Part shown: piece by piece, positions 25,927 to 33,368 of the stretch
Layout: each line of letters opens with the position of its first letter
How positions within the stretch are numbered: position 1 is the stretch's first letter
Source: Gammaproteobacteria bacterium
Lineage (GTDB): Bacteria; Pseudomonadota; Gammaproteobacteria; Arenicellales; Arenicellaceae
Assembly (NCBI GenBank): GCA_022447525.1
Contig: JAKVBA010000035.1
Coordinates: 1-51,376, forward strand
Length of the DNA: 51,376 bases
Direction of reading: 5' to 3'
The notes under the pieces: model-generated
What the model saw: the letters and a program-made list of their open reading frames with translations, nothing else
What the model was told of the DNA's origin: nothing
Databases searched by the model: none
Program-made: the position numbers and the translations under genes

Positions 25927-27825
25927 ATGAAAAGACATAGTTTACTGCGAAAATACGCCCACATAGCAACCCTGGGCACTCTGCTGTTTTCCATGGTGAC
26001 CGTCGCGCAAGATAATGAATCTGCCGGGGTGGATGAAAAATACATTTGGGATTTGACCGAGTTTTATCCGACCAAGTCGGCTTGGGAGTCCGAACTAGAA
26101 AGGCTCAGAGGCAATGTTGATGAAATTAAAAAATACCAAGGTGTCTTAGGTAAAAATGCCTCGACTCTGTTAGCTGCAATGGATGCACAGTCGGTTTTTT
26201 ATAAGGAGTTACTGAGACTGTGGACTTATGCCTCAAATTCAAGAAATACTGACCTTGGTAATCCTGAAGGCCAAGCTATGGTGGGTAGCGTTCAGGCCTT
26301 GTTTCAATCGGCGAGTGCGGCTCGAAGCTTCTTTGCGCCGGAAGTGGTAAAGATGGGGACAAAACGTGTTGAGGAATTCATTCAGCAAGAGCCTGGTTTA
26401 GCAAAGCATGCACTGTCTTTACGTAATACTTTGCGTCAAGGCCAGCACGTACTATCGCCAGAGACAGAGGCCGCGCTATCATTAATGGGAACTGCTCTGT
26501 CTGCCTCACAAAACGCGAGAGATATGCTCTCTAATGCAGAAATCGATTGGCCTAAGATCACTCTTAGCGATGGCACTGAGGCTCATTTGACCAATGCCGG
26601 CTATGTGTTACATCGTGCCGCCGCTAACAGAAACGATCGTGCAGCGGTTTTTGATGCGTTTTGGGGGCGTTATAAAGATTTCGAAAGTACGTTTGGTGCT
26701 ACCCTAAATGGTGAAGTGCAAGCGAATGTTGCTACTGCGAAAGCTAGAAAATACGATAATACGTTGCAATATTTTCTGTCAGCAGATCACATCCCAGAAA
26801 ATGTTTATCGAACTTTGGTGAAAGTGACCAACGATCGAATTGATGTTTTGCATCGCTATTTTAACTTGAGAGCGCGGATGTTAGGTGTTGATGACCTTGG
26901 TTATCACGATATCTATCCTGATTTGGTCGAAACGAATCTTACCTTCCCGATTGATAAGGCTCGAGACGATATGCTAGCGTCAGTCAAAATATTAGGTCCA
27001 GAATTCAGCGATAAGTTTGCTGAAGCATCTAAACAGCGTTGGATGCATGTTTACCCTCAGAAGGGTAAAAGATCAGGAGCGTATATGTCTGGTTCCGCCT
27101 ACGATGTTCACCCATTGATTCTGCTAAACCACCAAGATACCTACAATAGTGCATCGACTTACGCGCACGAGTGGGGCCATGCAATGCATCAAGTGCTGAC
27201 TAACGAAAATCAACCATACGAGTTAGCGGACTTTTCAATTTTCACTACTGAAATAGCTGCTATTGCCAAAGAAATACTCTTACAGGAGCACATGTTGGAA
27301 CAGGCCACAACGGAAGATGAAAAGCTTTTCTACCTAGGCTACGCATTGGAACAAATGCGCGGAACATTTTTTCGTCAAGTTATGTTCTCGGAGTTTGAGT
27401 TAGCTATCCACGAAGAGGTTGAGCAAGGCAAGGCTTTAACGGGACCCCGTATGACCGAGATATATGGTGACATAATGAAGCGCTATCATGGTCATGACCA
27501 AGGTGTGATGAACATCACTGAGAGAGAGATGATTGAGTGGGCTTATATTCCGCACTTTTATTACAATTTCTATGTTTACCAATACGCAACTTCAATAGCT
27601 GGCGCTGCTTACTTTGTAGATCAAATAAAAACAGGGGATGGTCAAGCGAGGCAAACCTATATTGATTTTCTTAAAGCGGGTGGCTCGGATTATCCTGTGG
27701 AGATCTTAAAAGATGCAGGTCTCGACATGACGTCAGCGGCCCCATACAACGCCGTTATTGATCGAATGGTGGCGGTTATGGATGAGATAGACGCTATTCT
27801 TGATGCTCGAAAGCGATCGGAATAG
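25927..27825 (+). CDS. Exported M3 metallopeptidase, oligoendopeptidase F-like
   Basis: 632 residues with a signal peptide (about 1-28, '...FSMVTVAQD'). The zinc site is H414-E-W-G-H418 in 'YAHEWGHAMHQ', with E442 in 'FTTEIAAIAKE' as third ligand, as in PepF and M3 peptidases. 'DVHPLILLNHQDTYNSASTYAHEWG' and the later 'HFYYNFYVYQYATSIAGAAYF' are strongly typical. It cleaves oligopeptides endolytically. Most PepF enzymes are cytoplasmic; this one is exported, so it likely processes peptides in the periplasm. It stands alone, with a divergent Sel1-like gene 230 bases upstream. Confidence 0.92.
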   Translation: MKRHSLLRKYAHIATLGTLLFSMVTVAQDNESAGVDEKYIWDLTEFYPTKSAWESELERLRGNVDEIKKYQGVLGKNASTLLAAMDAQSVFYKELLRLWTYASNSRNTDLGNPEGQAMVGSVQALFQSASAARSFFAPEVVKMGTKRVEEFIQQEPGLAKHALSLRNTLRQGQHVLSPETEAALSLMGTALSASQNARDMLSNAEIDWPKITLSDGTEAHLTNAGYVLHRAAANRNDRAAVFDAFWGRYKDFESTFGATLNGEVQANVATAKARKYDNTLQYFLSADHIPENVYRTLVKVTNDRIDVLHRYFNLRARMLGVDDLGYHDIYPDLVETNLTFPIDKARDDMLASVKILGPEFSDKFAEASKQRWMHVYPQKGKRSGAYMSGSAYDVHPLILLNHQDTYNSASTYAHEWGHAMHQVLTNENQPYELADFSIFTTEIAAIAKEILLQEHMLEQATTEDEKLFYLGYALEQMRGTFFRQVMFSEFELAIHEEVEQGKALTGPRMTEIYGDIMKRYHGHDQGVMNITEREMIEWAYIPHFYYNFYVYQYATSIAGAAYFVDQIKTGDGQARQTYIDFLKAGGSDYPVEILKDAGLDMTSAAPYNAVIDRMVAVMDEIDAILDARKRSE

Positions 27826-27886
27826 TTCTGTTGCTAGTTGCGTTTGGTGTTAATACTCATGCAAGCGCATTTGAGCTCTCACAAAA

Positions 27887-28159
27887 CTAATCCAGCAGAG
27901 CGCCGCGGTAATAGCGGCGTGGTTTGTCAGGAGGTTCTTTGCCCACATCTTTCGCGTCGCTACCAATTGGATCGATTTGTGCGCGCTCAAAAAAACGATC
28001 TATAAGCAACTTTATGTTTTCGTCTTCCGTGGTGTTGTACACGTCAACGATATCTTGCGTGAGTGTCGGTGAGGAAATTTTAAGTCCAGATTGAAGGTGA
28101 AAAGGGAGATTCCTTTTAATCTCGAAGAACAGATTCACCATGTAGCGATCAACATTCAT
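27887..28159 (-). CDS. Small conserved hypothetical protein
   Basis: 90 residues, predicted cytoplasmic and helical, with 'YMVNLFFEIKRNLPFHLQSGLKISSPTLTQDIVDVYNTTEDENIKLLIDRFFERA'. The charged body and the C-terminal 'RRYYRGALLD' resemble short conserved proteins of Marinobacter-like bacteria that I half-recall, without known function. AAAGG lies about ten bases before the ATG. It is convergent with PepF and 406 bases from L31B. Confidence 0.55.
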   Translation of the reverse strand: MNVDRYMVNLFFEIKRNLPFHLQSGLKISSPTLTQDIVDVYNTTEDENIKLLIDRFFERAQIDPIGSDAKDVGKEPPDKPRRYYRGALLD

Positions 28160-28565
28160 ATGGTCATACCTTTTTTGGAGTCCGGAAATAGGATCATGAG
28201 CGCTAACAAATTTGCCGAAAATTGATGACGCTCCATCAAAAGCTTACAACTTGTAATTTTCTTCATCCAAGTCGAATTCGTTATGATCGTAATCGCTTTG
28301 ATTCATAACATGCGTTTGAATATTGAATGTTGGGACTCCTTTCGCGCTGTTTTCTTTGAGTAGCTAGAGAGATGAATTTGGCTTAAAAGTAGGCCGGTGC
28401 TAGCTTAAGAATCGCTCCGGCCTTTTAAATACTTCAAAAAGACTCCAGTTCTCATTGTTTTAGTTAATTGGTGTATTCGGATGATAAATAGAGAAGTTGT
28501 TGTTCAAATCAAAGGTATGACAAAGTTTTAGATAGATTTGATAGTCTGTTTGAAGGAGCTCTTAG
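28160..28565. other. Intergenic stretch with a terminator
   Basis: About 400 bases between two minus-strand genes. The only feature seen is the inverted repeat listed at 28391-28423. No gene. Confidence 0.4.
28391..28423. terminator. Hairpin terminator after L31B
   Basis: AGGCCGG (28391-28397) pairs with CCGGCCT (28417-28423) around a 19-base loop that can also pair inside. The flanks are AAAAGT on the left and TTTAAAT on the right, so it could end transcription in either direction. L31B, on minus, stops 143 bases away. Confidence 0.5.
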
Positions 28566-28820
28566 CTACTGACCATTGCTCTTTCGATTAAACCGCTTAT
28601 TGAACTTAGCCACTTCGCCATCTTGTTTGGCATAGCTTTGTTTGCCGGTATAGAACGGGTGCGAAGCACTCGAAATCTCAATCGAGTAGTAGGGATATGA
28701 GATTCCCTCAAACTCAGCTGTTCGGTCAGTTTTCACCGTTGAGCCAATCACGTAGAAGGTGTCGGCTGTGGTGTCATGAAAAAGTACATCTCTGTATTCG
28801 GGGTGAATGTCGGGCTTCAT
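28566..28820 (-). CDS. rpmE2: 50S ribosomal protein L31 type B (zinc-free form)
   Basis: 84 residues, a clear bacterial L31 ('[20 protein letters not shown]', '[20 protein letters not shown]', '[12 protein letters not shown]'). It contains no cysteine at all, so it is the C-minus, zinc-independent paralogue (YkgM/YtiA type). In other bacteria this paralogue is repressed by Zur and replaces the zinc-binding L31 when zinc is scarce, freeing zinc. The Fur-family site 55 bases upstream fits that. A usable GGAG lies 11 bases before the ATG. The L31A paralogue is not in the window. Confidence 0.92.
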   Translation of the reverse strand: MKPDIHPEYRDVLFHDTTADTFYVIGSTVKTDRTAEFEGISYPYYSIEISSASHPFYTGKQSYAKQDGEVAKFNKRFNRKSNGQ

Positions 28821-28875
28821 GTTGGGGAGTTCTCCGGATAATCAAATGTGTGTCGAGCGTAAAGCCTGAGATTAT

Positions 28876-28900
28876 AATGCAAATGATTCCTATTAGCATT
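28876..28900 (-). promoter_or_regulatory. Fur-family (Fur or Zur) operator for L31B
   Basis: As written on the plus strand: AATGCAAATG (28876-28885), centre ATTCC, and TATTAGCATT (28891-28900), a 10-5-10 palindrome with eight of ten arm positions matching. It is 55 bases upstream of L31B. The first 19 bases equal the site at 21015-21033 read on the minus strand, including the asymmetric centre. Confidence 0.65.
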
Positions 28901-29179
28901 AAATGTTTTCAATCTGATTAAAGCCAGATGTTATTGATGACGCCTCCGAGACGGGTTTGAATAACGACGCTATTGACTCCTATTGATGACTGCTAGGATA
29001 TTGGACCTACAGTGATCAGGAATCTTGATATCAGCGAATAGGCTTTAGTAGATAAAAAGGTGTTCTATGATGTTGGTGGTAAATTAGTATTTTGGTGGTA
29101 AAGTGACGTGCATGGGCTCTAAAACCAGTGACTTGCATTCAATGGCAGGCGCAATGTACGCGGGTAATATACATTCTCG
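28901..29179. other. Intergenic stretch
   Basis: About 280 bases between the L31B operator and a 56-codon frame. Contains TTGGTGGTAAA repeated loosely near 29060-29100. No gene is seen. Confidence 0.35.
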
Positions 29180-29350
29180 ATGTCGCGCAATGAGGCGATG
29201 ATTGGAACCAGAGGTGAATACTTTGCTCGATTGCCAAATGCAGATGACTACGTCAGTTTTAAAGTACAGGAATCATTTCTCGTGAAAGCTGGAACATCGT
29301 TTGATATGAGGGTTTCAATCGAAACTGCTGATCAATTTAGCCTCGGATAG
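29180..29350 (+). CDS. Small ORF of 56 codons, possible remnant or small protein
   Basis: An ATG at 29180 opens a frame to the TAG at 29348, encoding MSRNEAMIGTRGEYFARLP..., with 'VSFKVQESFLVKAGTSFDMRVSIE' in the middle. Composition is protein-like and beta-rich. There is no clear ribosome site, and it ends 16 bases before the NYN gene. It could be the tail of a decayed gene. Confidence 0.3.
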   Translation: MSRNEAMIGTRGEYFARLPNADDYVSFKVQESFLVKAGTSFDMRVSIETADQFSLG

Positions 29351-29366
29351 CTGGGAGTCTGCGAAT

Positions 29367-29843
29367 TTGAAACGTGTCGCTATTTTTGTGGATGTGCAAA
29401 ATATCTACTACACCACTAAACAAGCTTTTGGACGATCATTTGACTATCGTAAGTTGTGGGAGGATGTGAGCTTCCTTGGCGAAATAGTCCACGCGAATGC
29501 TTACGCTATTGAGAGTAAGCATATCGGTCAACAAAACTTTCAATCCGCCCTGAGAGCCATTGGCTTTAAAGTAAAATTAAAACCATTTATTCAACGCAGC
29601 GATGGTTCAGCAAAAGGAGACTGGGATGTAGGGATTACCCTCGATGTTATAGATATTGCACCTTCAGTAGATATTGTGGTGCTGTTATCGGGTGATGGCG
29701 ACTTCGCTATGCTTATTGAGAAAGTGAAAAATGACTACGGAGCCGCTTCCCATGTCTATGGGGTGAAGAGCTTGACCGCAAAAGCGCTGATGGATGCTGC
29801 GGATCGGTTCACTCCAATAGATACACAGTTGTTACTAAGATAG
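29367..29843 (+). CDS. NYN/LabA-DUF88 domain protein
   Basis: 158 residues starting at a TTG (29367) with GGGAG nine bases upstream; the first residues 'KRVAIFVDVQNIYY' are the domain's usual start. Acidic residues of a PIN-like nuclease site are in place: D9 and N12 ('VDVQN'), D87 ('KGDWDVGIT'), D110 and D112 ('LSGDGDFAML'). NYN domains are Mg2+-dependent RNA-processing nucleases in some members and regulators in others (LabA). It is 117 bases before the FIST gene, same strand, so the two may be co-transcribed. Substrate unknown. Confidence 0.85.
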   Translation: MKRVAIFVDVQNIYYTTKQAFGRSFDYRKLWEDVSFLGEIVHANAYAIESKHIGQQNFQSALRAIGFKVKLKPFIQRSDGSAKGDWDVGITLDVIDIAPSVDIVVLLSGDGDFAMLIEKVKNDYGAASHVYGVKSLTAKALMDAADRFTPIDTQLLLR

Positions 29844-29959
29844 ACACAAAAGCGTGAAATTGCTCGGTAAAAATTCCTCCAAACATTAACAACTTGGGGA
29901 TCGGGGCGTTGAGTGGTACTCTCTTAGGCTGGGGTGAGGTGTGTAACTATGGAGATGGC

Positions 29960-31081
29960 ATGAATACATGTTTTAGTGAGAGTGGGGATTTTAATAAATT
30001 CAGGGAAGATTTGGTTCAGCAGTCAGAGATTATATTAAGTGGCTGTTTAATGGTTTTTGTCTGTGACGAAAACAACTGGAAAGAGGCTGATATGTCGAGC
30101 TTGTTTCAAACAATTGACGTAAAGTTGATAGGTGGTGTATTTCCGCAAATCGTCTACGGCACCAAAAACACAACGCAGGGTTATTTGATAGTGCCGATAG
30201 AATTAGATTTGTCTTCTGTTCTTGTTCATGGTCTAGATGACGATTCGGTTGACTTTGAAGCTGCGCTTGATGAGGCCATAGAGGAAGATCAAGAGGTGGG
30301 CTCGATGATCGTATTCGTCGATGGCCTTTCAGCCAGGATTAACAGTTTTGTGGATTCATTATTCGCATTATTCGGTGCCGATGTGAAATACATCGGTGGT
30401 GGTGCCGGCTCTCTGAGTTTTGAACAAGCCCCATGTATTATTTGTAATGACGGTGTGTTTAAGGGCGCTGCGATTATTGGATTGACAAAGAACGCTTTAC
30501 CAGTTGAAGTTGGACATGGCTGGGAACCGATATCGAAAGGGCATTTCGTTACCCAAGTAGACAAGAATGTAGTTAAGGAAATTGATTACAAAAATGCTTT
30601 CGATGTTTATGAAGAATTGATAAATCCGCATATGAAGGCTGAAGTTTTCAATCAAGATAATTTCTTTGAGGTTGCGCAGTCGTTTCCTTTGGGTATTAAA
30701 AAGATAGACGGAGATTATGTGGTAAGAGATCCTATTTCAGTAAATGATGATGGTCACCTCGTCTGTGTTGGAGAGCTAGATGAAGGCGATCATATTGATA
30801 TATTGCATGGTAAACCAAACGCCTTAATTACTTCATCAGGTGCAACCGCAGCTAGACTGTTTAGCAATAACAAGGGGAATACACAAAGAATTTTTCTGAT
30901 GGATTGTATTTCTCGTGCCTTGTTTTTAGAGGGCAATTTCCCCCTAGAACTCGATGCAATCGAAAAGGAAGTGATGGGGGATAGTTCAATATTTGGCGCA
31001 TTAGTTCTAGGAGAGATCGCTAATTCAGGCAGTGGTTACCTTGAGTTCTACAATAAAACTACCGTTGTATCACTGATGTAA
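29960..31081 (+). CDS. FIST-domain sensory protein (NosP/VpsV-like)
   Basis: 373 residues from the ATG at 29960, which follows GGAG at five bases; the frame opening at 29894 starts TTG and is less likely. FIST_N covers the first half ('SGCLMVFVCDENNW', 'GGVFPQIVYG') and FIST_C the second ('YKNAFDVYEELINPH', 'GATAARLFSN', 'IFLMDCISRALFLE', 'GALVLGEIANSGSGYLEFYNKT'). FIST proteins are soluble sensors. The next gene, 10 bases on, is a hybrid histidine kinase, the same layout as NosP-NahK and VpsV-VpsS, where NosP binds NO through heme and tunes the kinase. Heme binding here is inferred only. Confidence 0.85.
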   Translation: MNTCFSESGDFNKFREDLVQQSEIILSGCLMVFVCDENNWKEADMSSLFQTIDVKLIGGVFPQIVYGTKNTTQGYLIVPIELDLSSVLVHGLDDDSVDFEAALDEAIEEDQEVGSMIVFVDGLSARINSFVDSLFALFGADVKYIGGGAGSLSFEQAPCIICNDGVFKGAAIIGLTKNALPVEVGHGWEPISKGHFVTQVDKNVVKEIDYKNAFDVYEELINPHMKAEVFNQDNFFEVAQSFPLGIKKIDGDYVVRDPISVNDDGHLVCVGELDEGDHIDILHGKPNALITSSGATAARLFSNNKGNTQRIFLMDCISRALFLEGNFPLELDAIEKEVMGDSSIFGALVLGEIANSGSGYLEFYNKTTVVSLM

Positions 31082-31091
31082 TGAGGTTGGT

Positions 31092-32699
31092 ATGAGTCGT
31101 TTGGAAAAGCAGACCAGTTTACTGTATGAGATAGCGATGTCCATCGGTAATTCTATGGATCTAAAAGCGTCTCTTAAAGAATCTCTAACCACACTTTTGC
31201 GCAAACTTGACGGTATCGGTATTGGTGTTTACGACGAACAAGATTTAGCTAAACCCCTGGTCCAAATTCCAGTTAGAGGGCAAAAAATATCGGAAGCATT
31301 AGTGTGTGCTGCATTTGATATGAAGTCAGAAGTGGGTGTCAATGCACACGTGCTAAAAGAGCGTAAGCTCGAAAATGAATATCTTTATCTATTCAATTTA
31401 CCTAAAACTGGCGCGTTATTTTTCCGGCGTCGAAAGCCTTTGGGCGAGGTGACGCTGAAAGTATTAAGCCGTTTATGTAAAAAATTAGATCACAGTATTC
31501 AAGCGTGCTTTGCGACGGAAAAATTACAACGAAAAGAACGCGACCTTCAGGCATCTTTGCTGGAGCTGCGTAAGGCCCAAGAGTACAAGGATAAATTTTT
31601 AGCGACTGTGGCTCACGAGTTAAGAACTCCGCTAAATGGCGTGGTCGGATTTATTGAACAGTTAGCAGATACAGATTTGGATGAGACTCAGAGACATTAT
31701 CTAGATGTAATTTGCCACAGTTCAGACAGCTTAATGGGGATCATCAATGATACCTTAGATTTCTCTAAGATTAATTCCGGCAAACTCGAGTTAGACCTGC
31801 ATGCTATGAATTTGCGTGAGGTACTTGGTCCCGCGATAGAGATCTTTAAGTGTAAAGCCAGCGAAAAAGATATTTTGTTGATCACTGAGATCGACGATAG
31901 TCTTAATCAAGGTGTCATCAGCGATTCTCTGCGCCTTAAGCAAATAGTCAGTAATTTAGTGAGTAATGCAATTAAATTTACTGAAAAAGGGCAGGTCACC
32001 GTATCCTTAAAGCTGATCAGTCAGACAGATAGAACCGCACTGGTATCCTTTGAGGTGACAGATACCGGTATTGGAATTGATCCCGAGAGCATTAAGGATA
32101 TTTTTGATCCCTTCTCGCAAGCTGAGAAAGCAATTGCCAGACGATTTGGTGGCACTGGTCTGGGACTTGCGATTTCTTATAAACTGGTGAAAAAATTCGG
32201 TGGTGAACTTGGGGTCCACAGTGTGATCAACCAAGGTAGTGCATTTGATTTTCAGATCGAATTTGAAAAAACCGGGCTCGCGGAAATTTCTGAAGAAGCC
32301 GTTCTCGAAACCGCAGGTTTTATCGGGACTAATATTTTGGTGGCTGAAGATAATCCCGTGAACCAATTGTTGGTAAAAGCCATTTTAAAAAGTGTTGAAG
32401 CCGACTTTACCATAGCGAATAATGGCGTAGAGGCTTGTGATGAATTCGCCAAAGGTGATTTCGACTTGGTCCTCATGGATATTAATATGCCCGTGATGGA
32501 TGGTCTTGAGGCGTTGACAAAAATGAGACAGCTGGAAGACATCGAACAACGACCCAAGACCCCCATTGTGGCGTTAACTGCAAATGCCCTGGTCGGTGAT
32601 AGGGAAAATTATATTGCCCATGGAATGGACGATTGTTTATCAAAGCCTTTGAAGAAAGCTGAGTTATTTAGAATTTTTGAGCAGCAATTAAACAACTAG
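31092..32699 (+). CDS. Hybrid sensor histidine kinase with receiver domain
   Basis: 535 residues, no membrane segment, so cytoplasmic. Order: GAF-like input domain about 1-145; a short coiled coil about 145-168; HisKA with H175 in 'ATVAHELRTPLNG'; HATPase with N288/N292 ('SNLVSNAIKFTEKG'), G1 'DTGIGID' (324-330) and G2 'GGTGLGLA' (353-360); receiver domain about 414-532 with E419-D420, phospho-acceptor D463 ('LMDINMP') and K518 ('SKPL'). It is translationally close to the FIST gene (10 bases, GAGGT ribosome site), implying FIST control. Output would go through a phosphotransfer protein that is not in the window. Confidence 0.93.
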   Translation: MSRLEKQTSLLYEIAMSIGNSMDLKASLKESLTTLLRKLDGIGIGVYDEQDLAKPLVQIPVRGQKISEALVCAAFDMKSEVGVNAHVLKERKLENEYLYLFNLPKTGALFFRRRKPLGEVTLKVLSRLCKKLDHSIQACFATEKLQRKERDLQASLLELRKAQEYKDKFLATVAHELRTPLNGVVGFIEQLADTDLDETQRHYLDVICHSSDSLMGIINDTLDFSKINSGKLELDLHAMNLREVLGPAIEIFKCKASEKDILLITEIDDSLNQGVISDSLRLKQIVSNLVSNAIKFTEKGQVTVSLKLISQTDRTALVSFEVTDTGIGIDPESIKDIFDPFSQAEKAIARRFGGTGLGLAISYKLVKKFGGELGVHSVINQGSAFDFQIEFEKTGLAEISEEAVLETAGFIGTNILVAEDNPVNQLLVKAILKSVEADFTIANNGVEACDEFAKGDFDLVLMDINMPVMDGLEALTKMRQLEDIEQRPKTPIVALTANALVGDRENYIAHGMDDCLSKPLKKAELFRIFEQQLNN

Positions 32700-32716
32700 C
32701 AAACAAGCTATTATTA

Positions 32717-32749
32717 TGATCACTACCTCAGCCTCTGTGCTGGTGATCA
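32717..32749. terminator. Hairpin after the kinase gene
   Basis: TGATCAC (32717-32723) and GTGATCA (32743-32749) are complementary around a 19-base loop. It is 18 bases past the kinase stop. There is no T tract, so the call is modest. Confidence 0.4.
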
Positions 32750-33231
32750 ATCATCAATGACTGATTCAAGATTCAACGAGTTCCGATCTAAATTTTGATG
32801 GTATCACGGCATCGCGCTGAGGATTGTTCTTGGTGATCGCTTTGACTGGGTGTCAAGCAGAGCAACATCGAGGGCACTATCTTATTCGTGCGATTTTGCT
32901 TTTTGAGCGTTGGCTGACGACGCGCCAAATGAGCCTTTATTCTGGTCCCATTATTCCTCACCAAGCTCTTCAATGAGAGTCGTAATTCCACATCTGCATT
33001 GCTCGAATCGTGGTTTGGAGAATTGCGCTATCGATGCTTACTAAGTCTTACCCAACGAAATCTCTGGTACATTTTCGGAGCATCAATACCGTCCGCAGTC
33101 TCAGCCTAAAGAGTGTTCCTTAATGCACAATTGCACAGATAGGTATGGATTTAAGTCTGAGCATGACACGGCTCGATCGGCAACGTAACTGACAGAAAAA
33201 TTATAACTTCGTTTGCAAAGAAAACTCTCTA
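32750..33231. other. Intergenic stretch, no gene recognised
   Basis: About 480 bases with only short chance frames on either strand. The right end enters the promoter region of the acylase gene. Confidence 0.4.
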
Positions 33232-33248
33232 TATCGAATAATTCGATA
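33213..33248 (+). promoter_or_regulatory. Promoter and perfect palindrome before the acylase gene
   Basis: TTGCAA (33213-33218) and AATAAT (33237-33242), 18 bases apart, make a plausible sigma-70 promoter. The -10 lies inside a perfect 17-base palindrome TATCGAATAATTCGATA (33232-33248), the position of a repressor operator. The acylase start is 120 bases downstream. I do not recognise the binding factor. Confidence 0.45.
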
Positions 33249-33368
33249 GAATTTTAGAGGTATCCGATTGATGCTTGTTTGTATGCAGACACTGGTCCGA
33301 GTTAAATTAGGGCATCGAAAATTTGGTTTACCGTTAAGTTGGCCTTGCACTCTGGTGTCACAATAAAA

